Made by a program: the position numbers and the translations under genes. A stretch of 64,000 nt of DNA, taken from Parvibacillus sp035426385. GTDB taxonomy: Bacteria > Bacteroidota > Bacteroidia > Chitinophagales > Saprospiraceae. Positions 44,939-54,390 of the stretch are shown here, in pieces. The notes beneath the pieces are model-generated. The model was not told the origin of the DNA. It saw only the letters and a list, made by a program, of their open reading frames with translations, and ran no database searches. The DNA is taken from NCBI GenBank assembly GCA_035426385.1, contig DAOLZQ010000002.1, positions 43,321 through 107,320 of the forward strand. The letters run 5' to 3'. The stretch's first letter is position 1. Each line of letters starts with the position of its first letter.

Positions 44939-47900
44939 TTATTTACCATTATCAAGTTCGAGATCATCGCCGGAAGATGATTTTATTTTATTTGTGGAGG
45001 AATCTTTTTTCTTAAGAATGTCTAACTTTTGTTTGGCCTCACTCGTAAGGTCTTTATCATCACCAAAATTTTCTATTACTGCTTCAAGGGCAGCTTTAGC
45101 ATTGAAATAATCCTTCTTATCACTCAATATGTCAGATAATAAAATTAATGACTTTGCAACCCAGTAGGGGAATTCATTATTCTCTTCGGCTGATTTTTGA
45201 GCAAGCTGCTCCGCTGTCTCGAGGTCATTTCTCAGATAATAGACCTGCGCAATTCTGTATCTGGACTCGGCTGTTTGTATATTCTGAGAATTTTTAATTA
45301 CAAAATTATAAGACTCTAATGCCGCATCATAATTCTTGATATCCTGTGCACTCCGAGCTTTATAGAAATGTGCAGAAGATTTTTGCTCTAGCGAAGCTCT
45401 GGAATTACCTATCACCAGATCAGAGAGCGCTACCACTTCCTCACGGCGATTGGTCCTATAGGCACTTCTCAATGCACCCAGTTGGGCTTCAAATTTCTTT
45501 TCTTCTTTGGTTTCTATGCCCATCCATTCATTGTAGTATTTATAGGCATCTTCGAAAGCATTACTGAAATTATAACTGATGACGGCTGCTTTCTCAAGTG
45601 CATCTTTATAGAATTCATTTTTTCCTAAAGAAATTACTTTTTTATAATCCTTAAGCGCATTGTCATAATCTTTAAGTGCCAGCGCACATTCTCCACGTTT
45701 GTAATACGCTTCCATGCTACGAGCTCCTCGATCGAATTTACTTAAATAAGTAGTGTAAGCTGCTATCGCTTCCTTGTATTTGCCATCTTCGTAATAATTC
45801 TCAGCTACCTGAAAATTAGCTTCATCCTTATCGCTGGAGGAGGCTTTGTACCCCGGTATCGATTCAGCATAGGCAAAATATTCATCCGGCTTTTTCAAGT
45901 CATTAATGTATATCTCTTTTATAGCAGTCATTGCAGCATCCGACTCCTCTTTTGTAGGATTATTTTTTATCACTTGTTTATAATTGGCCATGGATGTATT
46001 GTAATCATTTAGATTATAAGTGATCAACCCCAACTTTAGATAGGCTCTGTTTATCAAATTGGAACTCTTACCGTGCTCATTGATTAGTCGCTTTAATGCA
46101 TTAATAGCATCCTGTGGTTGATCTGCTGATTCGTACGTATTACCTAGTTCTAAGAGTGCGTCGTCTGCATAATCTGATTCTGGATACTTATTGGCTATAT
46201 TTACAAGGCCTTTGATCTTCGCCTTTTGATCTTTCTGTAAACCATCGATGATGGCAGATTGGTATAGAGCATATACGAAATTGGAATATTTCTTATCAAT
46301 GGCTTCATTGAAATATTGGGCTGCTTTTGAATAATTATTGTTCTTCAGATAATTATCACCAATGCGCAATACAAGGTCAGGAACTATCTTGGAAGGTATA
46401 TAAGCATCCTGAGCTGCAGTAATCTTTCGAAATGCAGCAAGTGAACTTTCAAAATTTCGTTGAGATTCTTTATAATTATTGTCCTTGAGTGCTATATAAC
46501 CCAGATCATACTGAGCCGCAGCTATACTGTTCTGTGGGGGTAGATCATTGAGACCTGCAGCCATATTAATGAATTGGTTTAATTCTTCCTTGGCTTCTGA
46601 ATATTGACCCTTTTGATATAAATCGTCTCCAATAAGCATATGTGCTTGTGCTTTCAACTTTCTATCGGTCCCTGTAGAAATAGATTTCCGGAATAAAGCT
46701 ATGGCTTGATCATACCCTTTCTGATTGTGCAACTGAACACCACGGAAATAAAGCACCCGTTGGTAAGTATCCTGCATCTTGGCTGATTTATTAGGAATAC
46801 CATCCAGTATCTTTAAGGCTTTCTCATAATCTCTTGTATTAATCAATACATCACTAATCAATTCTTGAGACTCAGCGTAATAGGGTGATTCCTGCCGAAA
46901 GTTTTGAAGAGTATTAATGGCTTCGCGGTCATAACCAAGTTCGACTGATAACTTAGCATAATTAAATAGTGCTTCCTCATTGATAGTAGAATCAAACTTT
47001 TTTGCTGCTGCTTTCTGAAAACCATTTCTCGCCATCTGCTTATTGTCCAGCTTTAGATAAGAATCTGCCAAATAGAACATGGCGTACATACCCATTTCAC
47101 TATTTTGCTCAGCTAGGTCTTTGAGTGTTTCAATTGCTTTTCTATATTCTTTCAGCTTATACTGAGTCACACCCAACTGAAATACATCATCAGGCCGCAT
47201 TCTTCCGCTGGATTCCGCATATTCCTCCAAATAAGGACGCGCCTTTTCGTATTCACCCATTTCAAAATATGCCTGTCCTAGCATTTGTCTCAGTTCAGCT
47301 TGCTTTCTAATCTCGGGATCATCCATAAGCGGCTCCATATAGACGATAAGGTCATCAAACTTCTTCTGCGCAAGTAGAATCTGTGCTATGTGAACAGGAA
47401 CTATTGATTTATATTTCTTTGCATCCTTGACCCTTTTAAATGCTTCGATAGCACTATTGTAGTCATTGGTATAGTAGGCTGACATCGCATAATAATAATT
47501 GGCAGGAAAGTAATTGTCATTCTGGATATTCCTTATTTGATTAAAAGATGCTTTAGCCTCAGGAAATTTTTTCTTTACAAACTGAGCATATCCCTCCTTA
47601 AATTTCAGTTCTGACCGCTGATCATTTGAAAGGGTAGAAGGATCGATCATTTGAAAGAAAGCAATAGCCTCTTCATAATTTTTTTTATTGTAATAGTAAT
47701 TACCCAAGTCCATCACTGCCTCAAACGCAAGTGCATCGGGTACATTCTTTCTATAATATGACAGCATCACCATCTCAGCATCAGGTTTACCCATACGAAC
47801 TGCTGATTTGCCCATCATCAACTGGGATTTCATTTTAAGAAGATCGACCTCAGGATTTATAATCTCTTTATTTGCTTGATCTACATTTTCAAAAGCAGAA

Positions 47901-48040
47901 TACGCTGATCCATATACGCCCAGATCGTATAGTTCTAAGCCTCTCTCGAATTCTTTAGTGCGTTCAGTATATACACTTGTCTTCTGAGCATATAAGCTTC
48001 CCGTACATAGTACAGAGAGAAAGAAACAGAAATATCTCAT
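44939..48040 (-). CDS. Giant exported TPR protein (1,033 residues)
   Basis: A signal peptide (MRYFCFFLSVLCTGSLYAQ) and about twenty TPR-like helix pairs spanning almost all of the protein: typical units are ALAFEAVMDLGNYYYNKKNY, AIAFFQMIDPSTL, PANYYYAMSAYYTNDYNSAI and SADYADDALLELGNTYESAD-like segments. The short C-terminus is Lys/Ser-rich (KKKDSSTNKIKSSSGDD). It is an envelope scaffold or substrate-capture protein. The barrel gene just downstream is its likely partner. A -7 promoter lies about 75 bases upstream. Function unknown. Confidence 0.82.
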   Translation of the reverse strand: MRYFCFFLSVLCTGSLYAQKTSVYTERTKEFERGLELYDLGVYGSAYSAFENVDQANKEIINPEVDLLKMKSQLMMGKSAVRMGKPDAEMVMLSYYRKNVPDALAFEAVMDLGNYYYNKKNYEEAIAFFQMIDPSTLSNDQRSELKFKEGYAQFVKKKFPEAKASFNQIRNIQNDNYFPANYYYAMSAYYTNDYNSAIEAFKRVKDAKKYKSIVPVHIAQILLAQKKFDDLIVYMEPLMDDPEIRKQAELRQMLGQAYFEMGEYEKARPYLEEYAESSGRMRPDDVFQLGVTQYKLKEYRKAIETLKDLAEQNSEMGMYAMFYLADSYLKLDNKQMARNGFQKAAAKKFDSTINEEALFNYAKLSVELGYDREAINTLQNFRQESPYYAESQELISDVLINTRDYEKALKILDGIPNKSAKMQDTYQRVLYFRGVQLHNQKGYDQAIALFRKSISTGTDRKLKAQAHMLIGDDLYQKGQYSEAKEELNQFINMAAGLNDLPPQNSIAAAQYDLGYIALKDNNYKESQRNFESSLAAFRKITAAQDAYIPSKIVPDLVLRIGDNYLKNNNYSKAAQYFNEAIDKKYSNFVYALYQSAIIDGLQKDQKAKIKGLVNIANKYPESDYADDALLELGNTYESADQPQDAINALKRLINEHGKSSNLINRAYLKLGLITYNLNDYNTSMANYKQVIKNNPTKEESDAAMTAIKEIYINDLKKPDEYFAYAESIPGYKASSSDKDEANFQVAENYYEDGKYKEAIAAYTTYLSKFDRGARSMEAYYKRGECALALKDYDNALKDYKKVISLGKNEFYKDALEKAAVISYNFSNAFEDAYKYYNEWMGIETKEEKKFEAQLGALRSAYRTNRREEVVALSDLVIGNSRASLEQKSSAHFYKARSAQDIKNYDAALESYNFVIKNSQNIQTAESRYRIAQVYYLRNDLETAEQLAQKSAEENNEFPYWVAKSLILLSDILSDKKDYFNAKAALEAVIENFGDDKDLTSEAKQKLDILKKKDSSTNKIKSSSGDDLELDNGK

Positions 48041-48111
48041 ATAATTTATTTTTCCTTGAATTTAAACTTACTTATAGTGGGTGTTTAGTATTAGAAAATT
48101 ACGAATCTTCG

Positions 48112-48119
48112 CAAAGTTA
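48112..48119 (-). promoter_or_regulatory. -7 promoter element of the giant TPR operon
   Basis: Minus strand TAACTTTG followed by CG, a TAnnTTTG match; about 72 bases from ATG 48040. No -33 is clear. Confidence 0.5.
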
Positions 48120-48216
48120 AAATTTATAAAGTATATTTAACTAACTTTTACATGATTACATGTTATAAAAATGTACAATTTGTTAAATTGTTGTAAATTT
48201 TAATAATACTTTAATA

Positions 48217-50100
48217 CTATTTCCTTCTAATTTCCCAACCCACTGTAGCATATATCTGTCTGCCGGGTAAGGGGCGATAGGGTAGTGAGTAAGATAATCT
48301 GTTGAAAATGTTTTTTACTTCCAGGCCAAACCGAAGGTTATCTCCAAATATAGGGATGCTTCGTGCAAGCAAAATATCTCCAAAATAATCAGCTGGTAAT
48401 CTATAAGTGGGCGCATTATCACTCGTGGTATATCGGCCTGAGAAATACCGATAATCGACTGAGACATTCCACAGACGCCATGTTAATTCATAGCAAAGTG
48501 CTGTCTGCCAACTAGACACATAACTTAGTATCTTACCTATACTTTGAAGGTTACCTGCGTAATCCTTGCTGACTACAGGATTACAATAGTTGATATCAGC
48601 ACTGAAGAAGTGATGAGCTGAGCTACGGTATATGGAATATTTTACATGAGAATCAAATCCTTTATTTCTTACTGACTGAATATTATAAGGCGACCATAAA
48701 CCAGTAGAAGAAGTGGGCTTCCAAAGAATCCAATTGTCAGTAACATTATAAAAAGCGGCAATCTGGTAACTGAAACCGGTTTTTATGATTCCACCTTTGT
48801 AGTTTAATTCTACTGAATTGCACTTTTCGGTCAATAAGTTGGGATTGCCGGAAAGGGGCCAATATCGATCATTAATGGTGGGTATGCGTTCGCTTATGGA
48901 ATATGACAGACTTACCACGGAATTGGAAAACTTCCGGCCTGCATATAGATTATATACCAAAGGTGTATATCGGCCATTGATTTGAAATTGTAATTTTCCC
49001 CCATAGATCCAAGGAGCAGTTGTTTTGTCAATTGACGTAGTTATCCTGGTATCATTTTCAGATTTTGCTTTTATTTCTGTACTCTTTACGAAGGTCTGAA
49101 CTGAAGAGACACCAGCCTGAAGAGAGAAACTACCTATTGACCTGTTCAGATATATGTTTCCCAGCGGAATATTGTAAGTGTCATAAATTAAAGGATTACC
49201 CAATCCTTTCACCGCTTCATATTGGATGTGATTGTTAACTAATCCACTTGCAGCACCAAAAGTCCACTGACGCCATAGCTTCTCATATTGAAGCGACAGT
49301 CTCCATTCCCGATTGAACTGCGATGCACCCATACCTGAGGAACTCACCGGCAATGGTATGTCCGAATTGTGCTCTTGAAGCAAAACATGCAATTGAAGTC
49401 CGGATAGTAAAGAGGCAGTATAGTTGATGCCGATATGATTATAGGCTGCCCCTGAAAGCTTTGGATACTCATTCTGGCCTGATATAACCGGCTTATAGGG
49501 ATAATCATTGTCAGCTCTGTTATAAAGCACAGAAATCAAGTGCTTTGTGGACCCGATTTTTACAGAGGTAGCCATAGTTGCCATGAGATAGCCAAAACTT
49601 CCTATTTTCATAGTTATTCCGCCGCCCCATGAATCATCTGGCATAAATTGTTGTAGCCAAAGGCTTCCACCCGGACCTGAATATCCTTGCCATTGCGGGC
49701 TATTGGACTTTAGTAAAGTCATTGATATAAAAGCAGGATTCATATACTCCTGATTCAAATCAACTGTTCCATTGAGTGGTGAATTGAGTGCAAGACCATT
49801 CCAGAACTGGCTGGTATGCGAAGCACTCATTCCTCTAATCGAAATGGTTCCAAGTCCTCCCGGTGCATTAATCTTGGTCTGTATCCCCCATTGACTGAGT
49901 ATATGAGATACATCAGATGAGCTAGAATAACTGCTATCAGGTCGAGATTTTAAAGCAAAATTAGCTATGGTAGTAGGGCTATTTACTTTGGTGGATATAT
50001 CAATGGGCCTTAGCAAGATACTATCCTGAGCAATTAATTCCCGCTCCTGACTTGAGAGAATAAGCATTAATATGAGACAGAAAATCCTTGATAAGCTCAT
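48217..50100 (-). CDS. TonB-dependent outer-membrane receptor
   Basis: 627-residue receptor. After the signal peptide comes a plug domain (SDVSHILSQWGIQTKINAPG ... TISIRGMSASHTSQFWNGL), with RGMSASHTSQF like the BtuB-type plug, then the 22-strand barrel with a final YATVGWEIRRK (no terminal Phe). The plug resembles BtuB/vitamin B12 receptors, but the substrate is not established. It overlaps the deoxynucleoside kinase stop by 4 bases (ATGA), so folK-dNK-receptor are coupled. Confidence 0.85.
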   Translation of the reverse strand: MSLSRIFCLILMLILSSQERELIAQDSILLRPIDISTKVNSPTTIANFALKSRPDSSYSSSSDVSHILSQWGIQTKINAPGGLGTISIRGMSASHTSQFWNGLALNSPLNGTVDLNQEYMNPAFISMTLLKSNSPQWQGYSGPGGSLWLQQFMPDDSWGGGITMKIGSFGYLMATMATSVKIGSTKHLISVLYNRADNDYPYKPVISGQNEYPKLSGAAYNHIGINYTASLLSGLQLHVLLQEHNSDIPLPVSSSGMGASQFNREWRLSLQYEKLWRQWTFGAASGLVNNHIQYEAVKGLGNPLIYDTYNIPLGNIYLNRSIGSFSLQAGVSSVQTFVKSTEIKAKSENDTRITTSIDKTTAPWIYGGKLQFQINGRYTPLVYNLYAGRKFSNSVVSLSYSISERIPTINDRYWPLSGNPNLLTEKCNSVELNYKGGIIKTGFSYQIAAFYNVTDNWILWKPTSSTGLWSPYNIQSVRNKGFDSHVKYSIYRSSAHHFFSADINYCNPVVSKDYAGNLQSIGKILSYVSSWQTALCYELTWRLWNVSVDYRYFSGRYTTSDNAPTYRLPADYFGDILLARSIPIFGDNLRFGLEVKNIFNRLSYSLPYRPLPGRQIYATVGWEIRRK

Positions 50101-50756
50101 GAAACCAAATTGACGTGATGTGTACCCGGAGCAGATTTATATCGGTCTATATTTTCACAAATCACATTATAAACATTTGAATCAGTACTGAAATTGAGAC
50201 TACCCAGACGCAAAATCAATACGGGTAGATGCTGTATAGACTCCAGATATGATCGATAAGCGTGTTGAATAGTAATTAAGTACTCAGCAGAGATCATAGC
50301 TTCGAAATCACGGTTCCGCTTTTGAATATTTTGTAGCAGCGATTCTACCGGCCTGTCAAGGTAAACTATCATACCAGGCTCCAATATGCTCTTTTCAAGC
50401 TGTGAATAGAGCCTGTGGAAAAGACCAAATTCTTTTTCATTCAGATTTTGTGAGGCAAATAATGCTGTTTTATAGAAGCAATAATCACTCACTATCTGCG
50501 GCTTGAATAAATCGGGTAACATCAGACTGGATTCCATCTGTTTGTGCCTTTCAGCAAGAAAGAAAACTTCTACAGGAAAGGCATACCTGGTTTTGTCTTT
50601 ATAAAATTCAGGCAGGAAGGGATTATCCGAAAATTGCTCTAATAATAGAGTAGCATCCAGGTCCATCGCCAGGAGATTGGCCAGCGTGGTCTTTCCACTG
50701 CCAATATTTCCTTCTATACACAGATATGGATAAATATTCAACGATCCGTTCATCAA
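50097..50756 (-). CDS. Deoxynucleoside kinase
   Basis: 219-residue salvage kinase of the dNK/dCK-dGK type. P-loop EGNIGSGKTT (near residue 15), then LLLEQFSDNPFLPEFY with the usual catalytic Glu, VFFLAERHKQ (R-x-x-x-Q), and YLDRPVESLLQNIQKR (DRP-like LID). In Bacteroidota it is commonly placed after folK, as here, with ATGA overlap. Substrate preference (dA/dG versus dC) is not readable. Confidence 0.92.
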   Translation of the reverse strand: MMNGSLNIYPYLCIEGNIGSGKTTLANLLAMDLDATLLLEQFSDNPFLPEFYKDKTRYAFPVEVFFLAERHKQMESSLMLPDLFKPQIVSDYCFYKTALFASQNLNEKEFGLFHRLYSQLEKSILEPGMIVYLDRPVESLLQNIQKRNRDFEAMISAEYLITIQHAYRSYLESIQHLPVLILRLGSLNFSTDSNVYNVICENIDRYKSAPGTHHVNLVS

Positions 50757-51250
50757 AATTCACTTATCTCACTTATATCCCGGCATTCATCATATAGTTG
50801 CCAGATGGGTTTATTTAATACCGGATGAATAAATTCCGGAACGATATCAAGCAAAGGCGTGAGTACAAAATTCCTTTCATGCAGGCGACGGTGGGGTACG
50901 ACTAACTGTGCACTCTGGATTACCTCATCTCCAATAAATAAAATATCAATATCTATAGACCGATCCATTATTTTTTCACCTTTCCTGATGCGACCCATCT
51001 TTTTCTCTATTGCCATTACTTCAGCTAATATCTGCTCAGAATTAAGTCTACTCGTAAAGGTTGCTACCATATTCAAAAAGCTATGTTCAGACTGAAACCC
51101 AACCGGCTCTGTCTCATAGATCGATGAAATTTTGAATTCTGAATGGAATACTTCTTTCAGCAAAGCAATAGCATGAGCTAAATTTGAACTGCGATCACCT
51201 AGGTTTGACCCCAATGAAAGTATTATCTGATGAGCTGTTGCCTTTTGCAT
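50753..51250 (-). CDS. folK: Dihydropterin pyrophosphokinase (HPPK)
   Basis: 165-residue folate enzyme that transfers pyrophosphate to 6-hydroxymethyl-dihydropterin. ILSLGSNLGDRSSNL, TEPVGFQ, EKKMGRIRKG and RSIDIDILFIGDE with VVPHRRLHERNFVL are all present. It starts the folK-dNK-TonB receptor operon. A -7 element only about 6 bases before ATG suggests little or no leader. Confidence 0.95.
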   Translation of the reverse strand: MQKATAHQIILSLGSNLGDRSSNLAHAIALLKEVFHSEFKISSIYETEPVGFQSEHSFLNMVATFTSRLNSEQILAEVMAIEKKMGRIRKGEKIMDRSIDIDILFIGDEVIQSAQLVVPHRRLHERNFVLTPLLDIVPEFIHPVLNKPIWQLYDECRDISEISEF

Positions 51251-51255
51251 GAGGC

Positions 51256-51282
51256 CAAAAATAATTGAATTAACCCAATCAA
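51256..51282 (-). promoter_or_regulatory. Promoter close to folK start
   Basis: Minus strand TTG (51282-51280), 16-base spacer, TATTTTTG (51263-51256). The -7 ends 6 bases before ATG 51250, so the transcript would be near-leaderless if used. Confidence 0.4.
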
Positions 51283-51320
51283 CCAGATAAAGAAGTGAAT
51301 AAACTTAAAAGATTCTCAAT

Positions 51321-51899
51321 CTATTCCTTGATGAGCAGTACATCCAATTCGCGGTAATATAAAGTATCACCGACTTGTAGCTTGGCTATATCATCAGACA
51401 ATTTGAATCCTTCTATTTGTACTGTATTGTTATAGTTAATCCTTTGGCCACTCCGATATGTCACATCCACCAATCCTCTCATACTCATGGTATCATTAGA
51501 ACGAGTGGAAGTGTAGGTAATATGTCCGATGAGATAATCAGATTCAAAGGTATAAGTTTTACCGGATTGTGAGTATCTGGAGTCTAAGGAGATAGGAGTA
51601 CCATCACGTACAGCACCATTAAATTGAGCTCGGTCAGCCGACAGAATTTTAATGTAATTGACTTGTTTCTCCGCATTTTTGATCAAATCATCCAGTTCCT
51701 TATCTCTGTTAGATACAGCATAAGGTGTCGCTATTCCATCAGTGTATACGTAAGTTGGAGTTATATTATGGATGGCTCGATATCGAAATATCACTGGTAA
51801 CTTATCTTTAAAAGGTCCGACTAATTCATCACCCTTATTACAACTCACAGAGAAGATTAACCCTGCTATAACACTACAAAATTTTATGTATTTCGACAT
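51321..51899 (-). CDS. Unrecognised small lipoprotein beside a DarB-like ketosynthase
   Basis: 192-residue lipoprotein: signal ends IFSVSCNKGDE. The body is beta-rich with no enzyme motif; the C-terminus has KLQVGDTLYYRELDVLLIKE. It starts 10 bases downstream of the DarB-like gene and may share its operon. I cannot place it in a family. Function unknown. Confidence 0.65.
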   Translation of the reverse strand: MSKYIKFCSVIAGLIFSVSCNKGDELVGPFKDKLPVIFRYRAIHNITPTYVYTDGIATPYAVSNRDKELDDLIKNAEKQVNYIKILSADRAQFNGAVRDGTPISLDSRYSQSGKTYTFESDYLIGHITYTSTRSNDTMSMRGLVDVTYRSGQRINYNNTVQIEGFKLSDDIAKLQVGDTLYYRELDVLLIKE

Positions 51900-51908
51900 G
51901 TAAGTTTA

Positions 51909-53054
51909 TTATACTACGGTAAGAACGATAAACCCAAAGGAAAAACGTGCGCTTTCAGGGATAGAGATCAGGATTTTCTCGCCCTTTTTTAATTTTCCAT
52001 CATTAAATACAGATTCAAGCATGATAAAGGGAGAAGCTGAACCAACATTACCGACCTCAGGCAAGTTGACAAACCACTTGGACTCAGGAATCCCAAAACC
52101 CAAATTAATCATCTCGGAATCCATCTTTTTCCAAAAGAACATAGATGACAAATGTGGCAGATACCAATCAAAGTCTTCCGCCTTATATCCCTTTTCTTTT
52201 AGTGTCTTAACCATCCAACCTATGCCATAGGGCACGATATTTTCGCCAAGTAACTTTACATCTTGTTTGTATGAAAATACACTGGTGGCGTCCCATTCTT
52301 CCTGAGTCATATCACCAAAAGTCTTTAGGTCTCCGGTACTATTCTTATCAGCTCCGAGGTACATACATACTTCCAGTTCATTTGCAAAACTGGTGATATC
52401 TATAGAGTCTATTTTAATAGACAATCCCTCAGTATTGGGATGATTTTGCAAAAGTACAGCTGAAGCACCATCTGATAGCATCCACCTGAGGAAGTCCTTC
52501 TCAAAGGCTATATATGGGTTTGATTCTAGTTCCTTTCGCTTATCAAGTTCCTTTTGAAATTTATGACCTAGAAGGTATTGTGAAAATCGCTCAGATCCGC
52601 TGGCAACCGCTGTATCAGCCTCTCCGCATCGCACTGATAGATAGGCATATTTCAATGCTTGTACCGAGGTGCAGCAAGCACCGGCAGTGCTAATGAGATC
52701 TACATTGGGCGCTCCCAATTCTCCATGTACCATTGAAGCCAGTCCGGGCACTATCATGTCTGGACTAGTGGAACCGCAAGCCAAGAGATCTAAATCCTCC
52801 ATCTTTATAGTATCATCAAAGAGCCCTCTGATAGCCTGAGCTGCTATTTCTGCATTCGAATGTGTCGCTTTACCCTCAGCATTTAGAGCATAAAAACGAT
52901 TTTTTATACCATTATTACGTAGCACAATAGATCGAGACCTAGAAGGTATATCGCCGGCAACACCTAGCACAGATTCCATCTGGTCATTTGATATTGGACT
53001 ATTTGGGAAAAAAGTATTTAAACGATTAATATAAACGTCTTTTAATTCGCTCAT
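51909..53054 (-). CDS. DarB-like beta-ketoacyl-ACP synthase III
   Basis: 381-residue thiolase-fold ketosynthase. The catalytic Cys lies in TAGACCTSVQALK (Cys127 or 128), the His in LPHLSS (His301) and the Asn in GNVGSAS (Asn336). The N-terminus SIVLRNNGIKNRFYALNAEG is the hallmark of DarB/StlD-type enzymes used for dialkylresorcinol or flexirubin head groups, and distinguishes it from house FabH. No darA aromatase, AMP ligase or polyene genes lie beside it. It has a near-perfect promoter upstream and a small lipoprotein downstream. Confidence 0.85.
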   Translation of the reverse strand: MSELKDVYINRLNTFFPNSPISNDQMESVLGVAGDIPSRSRSIVLRNNGIKNRFYALNAEGKATHSNAEIAAQAIRGLFDDTIKMEDLDLLACGSTSPDMIVPGLASMVHGELGAPNVDLISTAGACCTSVQALKYAYLSVRCGEADTAVASGSERFSQYLLGHKFQKELDKRKELESNPYIAFEKDFLRWMLSDGASAVLLQNHPNTEGLSIKIDSIDITSFANELEVCMYLGADKNSTGDLKTFGDMTQEEWDATSVFSYKQDVKLLGENIVPYGIGWMVKTLKEKGYKAEDFDWYLPHLSSMFFWKKMDSEMINLGFGIPESKWFVNLPEVGNVGSASPFIMLESVFNDGKLKKGEKILISIPESARFSFGFIVLTVV

Positions 53055-53073
53055 GTGATATTTAGATATTTTG

Positions 53074-53103
53074 CAAAGATAAAATCAATCAGGATATAAC
53101 AAA
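53074..53103 (-). promoter_or_regulatory. Strong promoter of the DarB-like gene
   Basis: Minus strand TTTG (53103-53100), 18-base spacer, TATCTTTG (53081-53074). Both elements match the Bacteroidota consensus. It overlaps the 3' end of namZ and lies 20 bases from ATG 53054. Confidence 0.7.
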
Positions 53104-54314
53104 TATTGACTGCGAACTGTTCGAAATTCTTCAATTCCCTTTTGCCAACTGGCTCGAATTTGTTCTTCAGTCTTACCCGCGATTATTTGTTTCCTTAATT
53201 CCGCTGTACCTGCAAGCCGTTCAAATCCATCTCCAGGAAGGAAAAATTTACTTTTATCTGTAAACTGTTTGTAGGCTTTCAGCAGGTAATTCATGTTAAG
53301 TTTTTTCTCATTCCGGACTGTCTCCAATTTTGTATTTGTTAAGTCTGATCCATAGCAAGTTTTTCCTTCCAGTGGAGGCTGAGGTGAACCCGCATTTGGC
53401 GTAGGAGTAAATGAAAAGTTAGTTCTGGGTAAATATGGGCTACCATATATTTGAAATTGATCATCTGTCCCTCTCCCCACACTGACATTGGTAGCCTCAA
53501 AGAAGCAAAGTGAAGGATACAATGCGATAGCTAGATCATTTGGTAAGTTTGGAGAAGGTTTGACAGGTACAGTATAGATAGCACTATGACTATAATCTGC
53601 ACAGGAAATGACCCCCAGGTCACATTTCAGCTTGTCCTTAAGAAGTCCCTGACCGTTCATCATTCCAGCCAGTTCGCCCAGAGTCATACCGTGAACTACA
53701 GGTATGGGAATGATGCCTACAAATGACGTAAATTTAGGATCAAGCAGGGGACCATCTATATAATGTCCATTTGGGTTGGGTCTGTCTAATAGCAGGAGAG
53801 GGATATGATTGGTGGCACAGGCTTCCATTACATATTTAAGTGTACTTAAAAAAGTATAAAACCTCGCGCCTACATCCTGTATGTCAAATACCACGATATC
53901 TATGCCCTTCAGATCCTCAGCAGATGGTGCTCGTTTATTTCCGTACAGAGATATAATCTTGGTCTGTGTCTGTGGATCTATACCGTCATGAATGACTGCT
54001 CCATCTGCAGCTTCACCTCGGAAACCGTGTTCTGGTGCAAAAATCACTTTGACATGTATTCCTTTGTTCAATAAATAATCTACCAGATGTTTATCCACCA
54101 CCATAGAGGTTTGGTTTACCACAAGGGCCACATTCTTTTGCTTTAATATTGGCAGATATTTACCAGGTTGTTCTGCTCCTGTGAGAATTGGGCGCTTTAC
54201 AGTTTCACCGTTTGAAGTACTTGATCGTGGTTCCATTGGCACAGAAGGTTGTGTATTTGGGGTACAACCAAGGTGGCTTAGAAAATATACACAGATTAAA
54301 AAGAAATTGATCAT
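53085..54314 (-). CDS. namZ: Exo-beta-N-acetylmuramidase NamZ (DUF1343, GH171)
   Basis: 409-residue lipoprotein; signal ends LSHLGCTPN. The core is the DUF1343 family, shown in Bacillus to release MurNAc from peptidoglycan fragments. Motifs: NQTSMVVDKHLVDYL, FAPEHGFRGEAADG, FDIQDVGARFYTFL, LDRPNPNG, VVHGMTLGELAGMMN and TNVSVGRGTDDQFQ. ATG 54314 is preferred over 54380 because it directly precedes the signal. It lies 76 bases after the BatA gene. With the GH20 enzyme it could trim muropeptides. Confidence 0.9.
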   Translation of the reverse strand: MINFFLICVYFLSHLGCTPNTQPSVPMEPRSSTSNGETVKRPILTGAEQPGKYLPILKQKNVALVVNQTSMVVDKHLVDYLLNKGIHVKVIFAPEHGFRGEAADGAVIHDGIDPQTQTKIISLYGNKRAPSAEDLKGIDIVVFDIQDVGARFYTFLSTLKYVMEACATNHIPLLLLDRPNPNGHYIDGPLLDPKFTSFVGIIPIPVVHGMTLGELAGMMNGQGLLKDKLKCDLGVISCADYSHSAIYTVPVKPSPNLPNDLAIALYPSLCFFEATNVSVGRGTDDQFQIYGSPYLPRTNFSFTPTPNAGSPQPPLEGKTCYGSDLTNTKLETVRNEKKLNMNYLLKAYKQFTDKSKFFLPGDGFERLAGTAELRKQIIAGKTEEQIRASWQKGIEEFRTVRSQYLLYPD

Positions 54315-54390
54315 AGTATTTTTAGAAAAGTGTAATAAATATGGACGCGCATTCAGTTTATTAATAAATGGAAAATTCACCAGATCAGAA

